Assembly: GCA_023382715.1 (NCBI GenBank)
Contig: JAHDWP010000001.1
Coordinates: 1 to 64,000, forward strand
DNA from: Anaerolineae bacterium
GTDB taxonomy: Bacteria; Chloroflexota; Anaerolineae; Aggregatilineales; Aggregatilineaceae
DNA length: 64,000 nucleotides
Direction: 5' to 3'
Part shown: in pieces, positions 44,002 through 54,846 of the stretch
Position numbering within the stretch: position 1 is the stretch's first letter
Layout of the letters: every line of letters starts with the position of its first letter
The notes under the pieces: model-generated
Databases searched by the model: none
What the model saw: the letters and a program-made list of their open reading frames with translations, nothing else
What the model was told of the DNA's origin: nothing
Position numbers and translations under genes: made by a program

Positions 44002-46671
44002 TCAGCCGCTCATGGCATCTTCTTCGCCGGTGAGAATGGGCAGGTTGCGCACATCGTAGGCCTGCCCGGCGCGCGTGATGATGAGGTGCTGCGCCGCTAC
44101 CCAGCCGTCCAGGTCGCCGGTCGGCGAGGTGTAGGTCACCTGCACCCAGGTGCCGTCACCGCTGCGCCCGTTGATGACCATGCTTTCGCCGCCTGGGATG
44201 CCCACCACGACGCGCCCATCAGCGCTCGGACGGTCGCGCAGGTTCAGGTTGACGCCGGGATTCACGTTCACGGTGCCGACCACGTTCTGCATTTCCGCCG
44301 GGATGACGGGGGTGACGCCCGGCGCTTCATAGTAACCCGCCTCTTCCGCGTCCACCACCACCAGATCGGTCATGGCGTATGGACGACCCCAGCGGGACAG
44401 CGAGACGTACTGCACCGACACCCAGCCGACAGTTGCGCTGCCGTCTTCCTGACGGTAGCGGACGAACAGCCAGTTGGGATCGGTGGGCTGGCCGACCAGG
44501 CCTTCGCTCGGCGCTTCGGCATAGCCAAGCACTTCAAGCTGAGCCTGCGAAGGCACAAGCGCCAGTGACTCGGCATCTGTCCGGGGGTTGCGACGAAGCT
44601 GAAGGCTGACCCCCGGCTGGGTGTTGACGGTGGCGATGACCGCGTCGAAGCGCGGGGTGGGCGGGGCGACGTCCGTATCCACCGCCTCGCCCGGCTCGTT
44701 GAAGGGCACTTCGGGCAGCTCCAGCAGCTCGTCAAGCTCATCGAGCAGGCGGCCCCGCCACTCGACGCGCAGGTACTCCACAGCTACCCAGCAGCGCAGG
44801 TACCCACCCGACGGCGGATCCCAGCGCACCGACAGCCACAGGTCCGCCATCTGCTCGACGACCGGCGTCGGCTCAGGCGTTGCCTCGCCGGTCTCAGGCA
44901 CCAGCGGCTCGCCCGGACGACCGAGCACGATCAGCGTGGAACCGCTCGGAATCAGGCCGAGCGAGCGTTTGTCAGCACCGGGCAGCTCGCGGCAGTGCAG
45001 ATTCGCGCCGGGATCGAGCACGACGTAGGCCACCGGCCCCGGCGCCGCCGTCACCAGTGGAGCGGGGGTGGCGGGTGGCGCGGCCTCGGTGGGCTGGGCT
45101 GCGACAGCCTGATCCGGCGACTGGACAAGCTCGGTGTCGGTCACGGCGGGCGCTGCTTCAGCGGGCGTCTCCTGAACCAGCTCGCTGCTCGTTTCGGCGG
45201 CTGCCTCAGTAGACACAGCTTCCTGGGTTGGCTCTTCGGTTGGCTGCGGCTCAGCGGTCTGCTCTGCGTCCGCCGCTGTTTCCGCCGGGGCGGGCGTCTC
45301 CGCCAGCGCGACGACGGCAGCGGATGCGGGCCTGGGCAGGCTGCTGGCGGTGACATTCACTTCGGTCCCGGCCACGCGCGCGTCAAATGGCACACCCGCC
45401 GCGCCGCCCCCAAAGACGAGCACGGAATAGTACATGCCGCCGTTGTAGGTCTCGGCGGGCACCACCAGGTCCACCGGCGACTCGACGCCGGCGATGCTGA
45501 CCATGATCATGAACTCGCCCGCCGACACGTTGGCTGTCGCGCCCTGCGCGCCGAAATCCAGCGCCGACACGAGCGCGGTGCCGGATTCGTCGGCGAGCGT
45601 CGCGCTGACGGTCGCCCCCGGCACGCCGTTGATCACGGCCAGGCGCGCCGATCCGGGCTGAATGTCTGCCACGTTGTCGGGGAAGACGCGCAAGGCCAGC
45701 GTCCCGTCGCCAAGCTCGCCGACCGCGGCCACAGTCAGGGCGGGGGCCGCCGGATCAAGCGTCACGTTCGCCGAGAGCGCCGGCTCATCTGCCGCCGGGC
45801 TGCCTGCCGGGCGCAGCGCCAGAGTGGTGCTGCCGGCGGGCAGAGGGATGTGTCCGGTCATCTCGCCCAGGGTCAGCGCAGGGACGATCAGCGTGTCGTC
45901 TGCGTACACGTCCACTGCCGGAACGTCCGGGCTGGCGTGGGCCACCCGCACACGCACAGAGTTTTCTTCGCCATTGACCGGCGTGGCCAGCACCAGCGCC
46001 GAGGGCGACACATCACCTTCGAGCGTGCCCAGCGCCACAAAGGTGTAGAGCGTCCCGCTGACCAGCGATACGTCGCCGATGGTGATGACGGCGCTCTCGA
46101 CCGCGCCGCCTGCCGGCACCATGACCAGGCTTTGCAGCCCGGCCCCGATGTTGACCGTGCCGAACTGCGCGCCGTAGCTCACGCCTTGCAGCAGCGGCCC
46201 GCCCGCTGTGGTCAGCACGTCGAGCGGCGGGGCGTCCGCAATGGCGCTGATGGCGGTGAGCCGCGCCATGCCGGGGTCAATCGGGTCCAGAATGTCTTCG
46301 TAGAGCGCGGCTTCCAGCGCGTTCGCCGTGCCCTGCACCACGACGGTGAAGGCCAGGCTGGGCACCAGCGGCACGGCCACTTCCAGCAGCGCCGGGGAGT
46401 CGCTGGCAGCGCCAGCGAGGCGCAGCGCGACCTGGTGCTCGGCTCCGGGCACGTTCAGGTGCGGCGTCACGTCTCCGAAGGCCAACCCGGCGACAACCGC
46501 CGCGTCGTCCACGTAGACGTCCACCGCCGGCGCCCCCGGCACGGCGTGCAGGAAGCGCACGCGCGACTGCGCGCTCTGCGCCAGTGCTTTCCCGCCGGCC
46601 AGCGGCGCGGCCAGCGCCAGCACAATGGCGACCAGCAGCAGGGCAGTCAGTCTCCAGTTATGACGGTTCAT
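44002..46671 (-). CDS. Large secreted DUF4397 + SH3b protein
   Basis: An 889-residue exported protein. The signal peptide (about 1-32) is followed by four DUF4397-like modules, opening VRFLHAVPG, TAISAIADA, VRVAHASPD and LAVINGVPG. A Glu/Pro/Thr-rich spacer (about 455-560) leads to three SH3b-like domains at about 560-640, 695-775 and 805-885, each with a pattern like NVNPGVNLNLRDRPSADGR. SH3b modules often bind cell-wall glycan or peptide stems. A ligand for DUF4397 is not known. The start is the ATG at 46671, with a GGAG-type site. A DUF4397 lipoprotein at 29225 is a relative. Confidence 0.8.
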   Translation of the reverse strand: MNRHNWRLTALLLVAIVLALAAPLAGGKALAQSAQSRVRFLHAVPGAPAVDVYVDDAAVVAGLAFGDVTPHLNVPGAEHQVALRLAGAASDSPALLEVAVPLVPSLAFTVVVQGTANALEAALYEDILDPIDPGMARLTAISAIADAPPLDVLTTAGGPLLQGVSYGAQFGTVNIGAGLQSLVMVPAGGAVESAVITIGDVSLVSGTLYTFVALGTLEGDVSPSALVLATPVNGEENSVRVRVAHASPDVPAVDVYADDTLIVPALTLGEMTGHIPLPAGSTTLALRPAGSPAADEPALSANVTLDPAAPALTVAAVGELGDGTLALRVFPDNVADIQPGSARLAVINGVPGATVSATLADESGTALVSALDFGAQGATANVSAGEFMIMVSIAGVESPVDLVVPAETYNGGMYYSVLVFGGGAAGVPFDARVAGTEVNVTASSLPRPASAAVVALAETPAPAETAADAEQTAEPQPTEEPTQEAVSTEAAAETSSELVQETPAEAAPAVTDTELVQSPDQAVAAQPTEAAPPATPAPLVTAAPGPVAYVVLDPGANLHCRELPGADKRSLGLIPSGSTLIVLGRPGEPLVPETGEATPEPTPVVEQMADLWLSVRWDPPSGGYLRCWVAVEYLRVEWRGRLLDELDELLELPEVPFNEPGEAVDTDVAPPTPRFDAVIATVNTQPGVSLQLRRNPRTDAESLALVPSQAQLEVLGYAEAPSEGLVGQPTDPNWLFVRYRQEDGSATVGWVSVQYVSLSRWGRPYAMTDLVVVDAEEAGYYEAPGVTPVIPAEMQNVVGTVNVNPGVNLNLRDRPSADGRVVVGIPGGESMVINGRSGDGTWVQVTYTSPTGDLDGWVAAQHLIITRAGQAYDVRNLPILTGEEDAMSG

Positions 46672-46949
46672 AGTCTCTCCGCTCCTCACTAACGGCCCCC
46701 TGCCTGAACTGGCGCGGAGCCGCCTCCATTCTAACCCGCTCCCGGCGAACTACCCAACGCCGAGCCAACGCCTGGCCATCGCGCAGCCTGTCTGCACAGA
46801 GATGCAGCAGAACAGCGCCCGCGCGATAGGGGTCGAAAAGTGCATAACACGCGCTAGTAGTTCGCCAGACTTCATTTGTGGGATGTGGTGACTCCGCCCC
46901 CGCGCTCCCACCCAGGGCAATGCCCCGTCAAAATCGGTTTGGTCGAGTA

Positions 46950-48215
<1,266 letters not shown>

Positions 48216-48301
48216 TCAGTGCTCCTTTATCGTCTTCTCTGTCTATAGATCACGCAGCCGTTGCTGATTGTAGCACAGCGCAGGCGCAGTGGGATGGGCG
48301 A

Positions 48302-49093
48302 TCAGTCCCGGCGCAGGGCTGGCCCTTCCAGGAACAGGGCATGGCGCCGGAAGCCGAGCTTCTCATAAATGTGAATGGCCGGCGTGTTGTGCCGCCGCAC
48401 ATTGAGCACGACCGTCTCGATCCCGGTTTCCCGCGCGGCTTCGATCACCGCTGTCGTGCAGCGCGTGGCATGGCCGCAGCCCCGGTGCGCGGGGTGGGTG
48501 AAGACGTTGCCAATGGCGGCGACACTCTCCTGGCGCGACCAGACGTGCGTGCCCGCCGTCGCCACGAGCGCCCCGCCGGCCCAGACGCCGAAGAATGCGC
48601 CGCGCGCGATCTGCGCCGGGCTGAAGGCGACGACCTCTTCGCCGGGGCTGGCTGCGTGCTGGTAGAGGGCGGCCAGCGCGCCGGCTTCGTGCGGCGCGAT
48701 GCGGCGCACACCGTCCGGCGGCGGGGCGCTGAAGCGCGCCCAGTCCAGCGCCATGCGCCATTCCTCTTGAGCGTGGGGCCGCTCGTAGCGCGCCGAGAGC
48801 AGCGGCTCGTGCTCTGGCGGCCAGAGGTAATAGACCTCGCCGGGCAGGTCAGCGCCCGCCAGCAGCGCCGCGATCCCCTCGCCCGCGCCGAACGCCGTCA
48901 GCACGGCTGGTTCCAGCCCCCAGTAGAGCAGCAGCACAGCGATCAGCGCGCCGCTGCGCCGCGCGCCGTAGAAGGCGCTCTCCGGCCACAGGGCATCGTC
49001 CAGGTCGCCCAGCGCGTAGGCGGTGAGCGCCCGATCCTGGCTCAGATAGGCGCGGATCTCGTCGCGGTCGGTCAGCCGCTCGACGGTGATCAT
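48302..49093 (-). CDS. GNAT-family acetyltransferase
   Basis: A 263-residue protein. The C-terminal half (about 140-255) is a GNAT acetyl-CoA fold, with IGNVFTHPAHRGCGHATR as the pyrophosphate loop and TVVLNVRRHNTPAIHIYEKLGF as the closing motif. The N-terminal half is a degenerate GNAT-like repeat, as in two-domain acetyltransferases. Its substrate is unknown. It starts 13 bp after the PfkB gene on the same strand and is followed by ahcY 86 bp away, so the three may be one transcript. Confidence 0.82.
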   Translation of the reverse strand: MITVERLTDRDEIRAYLSQDRALTAYALGDLDDALWPESAFYGARRSGALIAVLLLYWGLEPAVLTAFGAGEGIAALLAGADLPGEVYYLWPPEHEPLLSARYERPHAQEEWRMALDWARFSAPPPDGVRRIAPHEAGALAALYQHAASPGEEVVAFSPAQIARGAFFGVWAGGALVATAGTHVWSRQESVAAIGNVFTHPAHRGCGHATRCTTAVIEAARETGIETVVLNVRRHNTPAIHIYEKLGFRRHALFLEGPALRRD

Positions 49094-49106
49094 CGGTACG
49101 ATGCGC

Positions 49107-50069
49107 TCAGTCTTTCAGCCAGGCGTCCAGCGCGCCTTCGTCGTCGAAGACGGTGCGGAAGCGCGCCACGAACCCGGCCAGCGTGAAATGATGATTCTGC
49201 GTGCCGCGCTGTTCCAGGACGTAGGCCGCGGCCAGCGCCGCGATCCGCCCGCTGAGCGGCCAGCCGAAGCCACAGGCGATGCCCTTGAGCAGCCCGGCGC
49301 GATAGGCATCACCGACGCCGGTCGGGTCGGCGACTTTCTCGACGGGGAACACGGGCACCGCATAGTGCTCGCCGCCGGCGTGGATGTGCGAGCCGTCGTT
49401 GCCATGCGTGACGATCACCGTCTTGCCCTCCCGCACCAGGTCTGGCAGGGTCAGCCCGGTCTTCTTGGCGATCATTTCCCACTCGTAGGCGTTGACGATC
49501 AGCAGGCGGCAGCGGTCTATGCCGTGCCGCAGAAAGTCGCCACCCAGCCAGATGACCTGCTGACTGGGATCGAACAGGAAGGGATAGCCGCTCGCCTGGC
49601 ACTCGTCGGCCATCTCGGTCATGGCCGTCGGGTCGCCAGGCGAGATCACCACCAGGTCGGGCGGATCGCTCAGCGCCTCGGCCAGCGTGTATCCCTTGGA
49701 GTAGGCCATCGCCCCGGTATAGAACGAGCCGATCTGGTTGTTCTCGCTGTCGGTGTTGGCGAAGAACGACGCCGTGTAGACCTCCGGGATGATGCGCACC
49801 GCCGACGTATCCACGCCGCGCTCTTCCAGCAGGGCGCGGTACTCGCCGAAGTCGCGCCCAACGGTGCCCATCAGAATGGGGTGCTCGCCGAGCAGCGCCA
49901 GGCTGTAGGCAATGTTGGCAGCGACTCCGCCCCGCTCGCGCACCATGTCTTCCACCAGGAAGCTAACGCTGATCCGGTCGAGCTGGTCGGCGATCAGATG
50001 ATCGCGGAAGCGCCCCGGAAAGCGCATCAGGTAGTCGTAGGCAATCGAGCCGGTCAGGACGATCTTCAT
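49107..50069 (-). CDS. PfkB-family kinase, probable adenosine kinase
   Basis: A 320-residue ribokinase-fold kinase. It has the N-terminal substrate glycine motif (RERGGVAANIAYSLALLG), the VNAYEWEMI segment and the anion-hole DPTGVGDAYRAGLL with catalytic aspartate. Adenosine kinases of this family are known from actinobacteria and thermophiles, and a role in removing the adenosine released by ahcY next door fits. That assignment rests on context; it could act on another sugar or nucleoside. The ATG at 50069 has GGGGGG 7 nt upstream, and an in-frame ATG at 50093 does not. Confidence 0.75.
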   Translation of the reverse strand: MKIVLTGSIAYDYLMRFPGRFRDHLIADQLDRISVSFLVEDMVRERGGVAANIAYSLALLGEHPILMGTVGRDFGEYRALLEERGVDTSAVRIIPEVYTASFFANTDSENNQIGSFYTGAMAYSKGYTLAEALSDPPDLVVISPGDPTAMTEMADECQASGYPFLFDPSQQVIWLGGDFLRHGIDRCRLLIVNAYEWEMIAKKTGLTLPDLVREGKTVIVTHGNDGSHIHAGGEHYAVPVFPVEKVADPTGVGDAYRAGLLKGIACGFGWPLSGRIAALAAAYVLEQRGTQNHHFTLAGFVARFRTVFDDEGALDAWLKD

Positions 50070-50182
50070 CAACAGCCCCCCGTGTACGCGCATCAGGTGA
50101 CAAAACAGGCGGAGTATACCACCAATTCAGCGGCCCGGAAGATGGAATTGAGACGGGCGCGGGGCGGCAAGATCACAAGGCA

Positions 50183-50217
50183 AGACTTCCGAAGTCTGCG
50201 AAAGACTTCGGAAGTCT
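50183..50217. repeat. AGACTTCCGAAGTCT palindrome, copy 3
   Basis: AGACTTCCGAAGTCT (50183-50197) and its exact complement AGACTTCGGAAGTCT (50203-50217) with a 5-nt spacer. It lies between the PfkB and six-repeat genes. Confidence 0.85.
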
Positions 50218-50282
50218 GAAAGAGGGGCCGGAATCCTGACCACAGCGGGCGAAGCCAGAGCATACGCCCCCGCGACGAGCCG

Positions 50283-52274
50283 TTACGGGCCAAAAGGCTC
50301 GATGAAGTAGTTGCCCACCACGCCCTCGGCCATCCAGCCGATGATGCCCGTGCCCGTCTGCACCGACCACCACCAGTACGGCTCAGCACAGACCGGGCCG
50401 CCGGTCACGTAGAAGATCGTACCTTCGGGCAGCAGGGTCAGGATCGCGTTGCCCGTCCCTGGCCCCGTGCGCACGCGCACCGGCTCGCCTGTCGAGAAGG
50501 TCACGCGCCCGATGTGATTGACGATCATGCGCGGCGGCGGGGCGCTCGCGCAGGGCGGCAACATCGGCGTGGGCGTCGGGACGGGCGTCGGCAGCGGGCT
50601 GGGCGCGGGCGTGTCGCGCAGGTACGTGTGCACGTAGCGGCTGCGGTCGGGGCGGGTATTGTCGCGCCCGATGTAGCAGATCAGGGTGTGGGCGAGCATG
50701 GCCTGTCGTGCGGCGTCGGCGTCCGCCTGCGTGTCCATCAGCAGGATGCTGTGCGCCCCATCCAGCACGTACCAGCCATTCGCGCCGCCGTCCGCCAACG
50801 TCAGGTTGGCCGGGTCGTAGCTCAGGCAGTCGTCCAGCGGCGGCTCCAACCCCAGCCCGGAATCGCCCTTCCAGTACTCAAAAATATAGGCGTAGCGGTC
50901 GGGTCGCGTGTTGTCGCGTCCCACGAAACACTGCTGGGTGTGGGCCATCGCCACGTTCGCTGCCAACTGCGCGTCGGGCAGATCGTCCAGCAGCATCATG
51001 CTGGACGTGCCATCGGTCAGAATCCAGCCGAGCGCGCCCTGGTCGCTCAGCGTGAGGGCGAACGGGTCGTAGGCCAGGCAGTCTTCGCCAGCGGGCATCA
51101 CCGGCGGTGGGCCGAGCATCACCGAGTGGCGCAGGTAAGTCATGATGTAGGCATAGCGATCGGGCCGCGAGTTGCCGCGCCCGATGTAGCAGTTCTGGTC
51201 GTAGCCGGCCATGATGCCGTGGGCGAGCAGTGCGTCTCCCTGCGTGTCGAACAGCTTGATGGCGCTCGCCCCGTCCGTCACCAGCCAGCCGCTCGCGCCC
51301 TGGTCTACGACGCTCAGCGTCGCCGGGTTGTGAGTCAGACAGTCGTTGTCCGGCAGGACGATGCCCAGCCCGGAGTCGCCCTGCCAGTATTCCCAGATGT
51401 AGCGGCTGCGGTCGGGGCGCGTGTTACTCCGCCCGATGAAGCATTGCTGGGTGTGCGCCTGGGCCACCTGCAGGCCAAGCTGCGCGTCTGCCTGGGTATC
51501 GAACAGGCGCATGGCCATCGTCCCATCGGTCAGCAACCAGCCGTTGGCCCCCTGGTCTATGATGGACAGTGAAGCCGGGTTATAGGGGATGCAGTCTTCG
51601 GCGGGGATGGCGACGGCAGGCGGCAAAACTGGCTCCGCCGGGAAGACGGGCAGCAGCGGCTCCACTGGCTCGACCGGTACCAGAGGCCCCAGCGGAACCA
51701 GCAGTTGTACGTCCGCATACAGATAGGTCATGATCTTGCCGGTGCCGCGCCCGATATAGCACACGCGGTCATAGTTCTTCAGCAAGTCCAGCCCGGCCTG
51801 GGCGTCGGCCTGGGTGTCGAACATCTTGATGCGCGACGTGCTGCTGGTCAGCACCCAGCCGTCCGCGCCCTCATTGGCGATGGACAGCGAGTCGCGCTCG
51901 TAAGGGATGCAGTCGTTGGTTGGCAGCGTCCCAGGCAGGCCCGAACTGCCCTTCCAATAGAGGAAGATGTAGCGGCTGCGATCCGGGCGGGTGTTACCCC
52001 GCCCAATGAAGCATTGCTGGGTATACAGACGCGCCACCTGCAAGCCAAGCTGGGCGTCCGCCTGGCTGGCAAACATCTGCAAGCGGGATGACCCGTCGGT
52101 GAGCAGCCAGCCGCTGGCCCCCTCGTTGACAATCGTCAGGGTCGCCGGGTTGTAGGAAATGCAGTCTTCAGCCAGCATGGGGGACGCCCAGGTTACTCCC
52201 GGTGCATTCCCCAGCCAGCCCGCGCTCAGCATGATCCCGCTGAGTAGAGCCACGAACCAGACACGCAGTCTCAT
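50283..52274 (-). CDS. Secreted protein with six ~80-residue repeats and an SH3b domain
   Basis: A 663-residue exported protein not recognised as a named family. A signal peptide (about 1-33) is followed by six repeats (about 37-118, 120-190, 226-308, 310-390, 397-479, 481-556). Each opens DC(I/L)xYxP, includes GWxLTDG and the DTQADA-type helix, and closes with a second Cys in QQCFIGR..NTRPDR. Odd and even copies differ (FIGR..YWKGDSG versus YIGR..TYLR), as if a pair was duplicated. The second lacks the RPDR part. A Pro/Thr linker leads to an SH3b domain (about 583-663). Each copy has two cysteines that could pair. GGGAGG precedes the ATG. Confidence 0.75.
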   Translation of the reverse strand: MRLRVWFVALLSGIMLSAGWLGNAPGVTWASPMLAEDCISYNPATLTIVNEGASGWLLTDGSSRLQMFASQADAQLGLQVARLYTQQCFIGRGNTRPDRSRYIFLYWKGSSGLPGTLPTNDCIPYERDSLSIANEGADGWVLTSSTSRIKMFDTQADAQAGLDLLKNYDRVCYIGRGTGKIMTYLYADVQLLVPLGPLVPVEPVEPLLPVFPAEPVLPPAVAIPAEDCIPYNPASLSIIDQGANGWLLTDGTMAMRLFDTQADAQLGLQVAQAHTQQCFIGRSNTRPDRSRYIWEYWQGDSGLGIVLPDNDCLTHNPATLSVVDQGASGWLVTDGASAIKLFDTQGDALLAHGIMAGYDQNCYIGRGNSRPDRYAYIMTYLRHSVMLGPPPVMPAGEDCLAYDPFALTLSDQGALGWILTDGTSSMMLLDDLPDAQLAANVAMAHTQQCFVGRDNTRPDRYAYIFEYWKGDSGLGLEPPLDDCLSYDPANLTLADGGANGWYVLDGAHSILLMDTQADADAARQAMLAHTLICYIGRDNTRPDRSRYVHTYLRDTPAPSPLPTPVPTPTPMLPPCASAPPPRMIVNHIGRVTFSTGEPVRVRTGPGTGNAILTLLPEGTIFYVTGGPVCAEPYWWWSVQTGTGIIGWMAEGVVGNYFIEPFGP

Positions 52275-52567
52275 CGCTGCCTCCCTCTGTCAATGCCGTA
52301 CCTTCATCTTACACTTGTTTTGTCTGCCGCCGAAAGCAATAGACGTGAATCGCGCGCAACGGGACGCGGCGCTGTGCGTACAGTCTGCTAGAGATCGTAA
52401 ACGGCGGTGACTGGCAACCAGGTGCGCCGCCAGAGGGGGTGCCGGGCATGGGCATCGTGGGAGCGTTCAATACTATTGGCAGGGTGATGCAGGCGCTCAC
52501 CGTCGTGGAGGGCGTGACCAGGCTGGCGGAAGCGCGCCAGACACAAGCACAGAACGAGGAGCCAATC

Positions 52568-52870
52568 ATGACTGAGAAGAACAAGCGCACGGTGATGGAG
52601 GAGATCGAGGTCGAGGGGCAGAATCTCATTGAGCGCATCAAGGAACTGCTGCGCGAGGGCAATGTGCGCCGGCTGCGCGTCAAGGACGCCAAGGGCAAGT
52701 ACCTGCTCGAAGTGCCGCTGACTTTCGGCGTGGTGGCCGGTGGCGTTTTCATGCTCGCTGCGCCGACGCTCACTGCGCTCGGCGCGCTGGCGGGGCTGGT
52801 CGCCAACGTCCGCATCGAGATCGTCCGCGAGGTGGACGACGACGAGGGCGAAGGGGGCGGCGAGCCATAG
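52568..52870 (+). CDS. DUF4342 domain protein
   Basis: A 100-residue protein with the DUF4342 pattern: MEEIEVEGQNLIERIKELLR, GNVRRLRVKDAKGKYLLEVP, then a hydrophobic stretch (LTFGVVAGGVFMLAAPTLTALGALAGLV) and a final strand ending in an acidic Gly-rich tail. The role of the family is not known; it is often in membrane or nucleoid-linked contexts. GAGGAG precedes the ATG at 52568. The frame stays open upstream to 52439, and a start at 52448 (with a GAGGGGG upstream) would add an N-terminal helix, so a longer form is possible. Confidence 0.75.
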   Translation: MTEKNKRTVMEEIEVEGQNLIERIKELLREGNVRRLRVKDAKGKYLLEVPLTFGVVAGGVFMLAAPTLTALGALAGLVANVRIEIVREVDDDEGEGGGEP

Positions 52871-52947
52871 GATGCAGACGCATCCAGCAGAAACGGGCGA
52901 TCCGCACGGTAAGGGATCGCCCGATTCCTTCTGGTAGAAGAACATCA

Positions 52948-53025
52948 CCGCAGAGGCGCAAAGGATGCGGAGAAGAATTGCTACCCTCTCTACTTCTTTT
53001 CTCTGCGCTCTCCGCGTCTCTGCGG
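52948..53025. repeat. GCAGAGGCGCAGAG palindrome, copy 3
   Basis: CCGCAGAGGCGCAAAGG at the left and CGCGTCTCTGCGG at the right, centre with GGAGAAGAA and TTCTTTTCTC. Lies between convergent DUF4342 and mltG. Matches 6477-6536 and 34599-34671. Confidence 0.78.
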
Positions 53026-53079
53026 CTCAAGAATCCAGCTCCGAGCTGACATGCCCCCAGGCAGCGCCGCAGACGACGA

Positions 53080-54258
53080 TCACGGGCAGGTGATTGCGCT
53101 GTGCTCGGCCAGCGACGTGGTGAACACGTGGCGCAGGTTGTCGCACGAGCGGAAGTAGAGGTATTCGGTCTGCGCCGGGTTGAGCACGGCGTTGATCGCC
53201 GTCAGTCCGGGCGAGCAGATGGGGCCGGGCGGCAGCAGCTCGGCCAGCGGCGCGCCGTCCCGCTTGAGGTAGGTGTTGTACATGTGGTTGGGCTGGGCGC
53301 TCTCCAGCGCGTAGTAGTCCGCTTCGCCGGTCAGGTTGGGCCACCAGCGCCCGTCGCGCATCCCGATGGCGTACTGCACGGTCGGGTCGGCATCGAGCTT
53401 CATGCCCCGGCGCAGACGGTTGAGATACACCGAGGCGATGAGCGGCGCTTCGTCCAGGGCGACGGCCTCGCGCTGGACGATGGAGGCCAGGGTGAGCGCC
53501 TGGTATAGGGTCAGCCCCTGGCCGGCTGCCCCCTGGATCATAGCGTCGGTGATGGCGTTGTTGAAGCCCGTCAGCAGCGCCTCGACCAGGCTTGCCGCGC
53601 TCGCGTCCGGCGGCAGCTTGTACTCGCCGGGGAACATGAACCCTTCCAGCGAGGGTGGGCGCCCGTCGCTGAGCAGGTCAGGGATGCCGAAGCGCGCTTT
53701 GAAGGCGGGCGGGATCGCCGTGCCGGGACTGACGACAGCCATGAAGTCGGCAGAGCCGAAGCTGAGCAGCGGATTGCCGCCGACCGCGTTCTGGGCGACC
53801 TCTTCCAGGCGCCAGCCGGGCAGGGTGCCGAAGGTGATCGAGGCGGCGCTGGCGTCGGTGAGGGCGTAGGCGATCTGCTCCAGCGTGCTCGTCTGCTGCA
53901 GGAAGTACGTCCCCGCTTCCAGATCGTCGTCCAGGCGGTGATAGCGCACGTAGTCCACGAAGAGGTCGGCGTCGCTGATCAGGCCGGTAGCGTCCAGGTT
54001 GGCGGCAATGGTGTAGGCCGTGTCGCCGGGGCGCACCTCGAAGCGGCGGTACTGCGGGTCGCTGCCAGCGGGCGCAGTGAGGGCGTCTTCGTGGCGCATC
54101 AGGCTGATACGCAGGCGGATGGCCGTCAGCGGACTCAGCCCTTCCTGGCGCGCCCACAGGTAGACGCCCCCGCCGACCACGCAGGCGATGAGCAACACGC
54201 CGAGGGTGCTGGCGAAGAGGACGGCGAGGATGCCGCGTGTGATGTCGCGCTGCTGCAT
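53080..54258 (-). CDS. mltG: Endolytic murein transglycosylase MltG
   Basis: A 392-residue membrane-anchored enzyme that cuts nascent glycan strands. One membrane helix (about 9-35) is followed by a LysM-like part (FEVRPGDTAYTIAANLD) and the YceG domain with LEGFMFPGEYKLPP, ASIVQREAV with the catalytic glutamate, SVYLNRLRRGMKLDADPTVQYA and the final LLPPGPICSPG motif. The ATG at 54258 has GGAGG before it. It is followed by no known partner but preceded by ruvX and the baseplate-J-like gene. Confidence 0.94.
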   Translation of the reverse strand: MQQRDITRGILAVLFASTLGVLLIACVVGGGVYLWARQEGLSPLTAIRLRISLMRHEDALTAPAGSDPQYRRFEVRPGDTAYTIAANLDATGLISDADLFVDYVRYHRLDDDLEAGTYFLQQTSTLEQIAYALTDASAASITFGTLPGWRLEEVAQNAVGGNPLLSFGSADFMAVVSPGTAIPPAFKARFGIPDLLSDGRPPSLEGFMFPGEYKLPPDASAASLVEALLTGFNNAITDAMIQGAAGQGLTLYQALTLASIVQREAVALDEAPLIASVYLNRLRRGMKLDADPTVQYAIGMRDGRWWPNLTGEADYYALESAQPNHMYNTYLKRDGAPLAELLPPGPICSPGLTAINAVLNPAQTEYLYFRSCDNLRHVFTTSLAEHSAITCP

Positions 54259-54366
54259 GAGAGCCTCCGCAGTGGGCCGGACACTACTGCGCATTATAGG
54301 CGTATTTGGGCGACGGTCAAAGGTGCGCGCCCGCCGCTCGCCCTGCGCACGGGCGGCGGATGCGGA

Positions 54367-54846
54367 TCATGCGCTTTCTTCGCTGGCGGGGATCACCGGT
54401 TCCGGCCAGGGCGCGCCCTCGTCGCGCAGCGCATCCAGGAAAGATTGCAGGATCACGGCGGCGGCGACCGCGTCCACACGCTCCGGCTGACCCCGACCGG
54501 CCTCGGCCAGCAGGTCGGCGGCTTCCTGCGACGAATGGCGCTCATCCCACAGGTAGACGGGCACGGAGACAGCCGCCGCCAGGCGCGATGCCCACAAGCG
54601 CACGGTGTCCGCCTGGGTGTGGGCGGTGATGTGCGGCGGCGAGAGCGGCAGCCCGACCACGACAGCGACCGCGCCCTGCTCGGCGATGGTGCGGGCGATG
54701 GCGGCGAAGTCGGCGCGGCGGGAGGTGCGGCGCAGCAGATGCAGCGGGCGGGCGATCAGCCCGGTCGGGTCGCAGACGGCCAGCCCGATGATCTTCAGCC
54801 CATGATCGATCCCCAGCAGCCGCCCCGGAAACGGCGTCGCGCTCAC
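54367..54846 (-). CDS. ruvX: RuvX/YqgF putative Holliday-junction resolvase
   Basis: A 159-residue RNase-H-fold nuclease. Motifs: LLGIDHGLKIIGLAVCDP at the start, VVGLPLSP, WDERHSSQEA and ERVDAVAAAVILQSFLD, with the acidic residues of the active site at each. YqgF-family proteins process 16S rRNA ends or resolve DNA junctions. The GTG start overlaps the upstream stop by four bases. It is part of alaS-J-ruvX-mltG, in the same order as in other Chloroflexota as far as I recall. Confidence 0.92.
   Translation of the reverse strand: MSATPFPGRLLGIDHGLKIIGLAVCDPTGLIARPLHLLRRTSRRADFAAIARTIAEQGAVAVVVGLPLSPPHITAHTQADTVRLWASRLAAAVSVPVYLWDERHSSQEAADLLAEAGRGQPERVDAVAAAVILQSFLDALRDEGAPWPEPVIPASEESA

Noticed and set aside
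48216-48300. SAH or SAM riboswitch before ahcY.
   Set aside because: The leader is under 90 nt and shows no recognisable riboswitch core.
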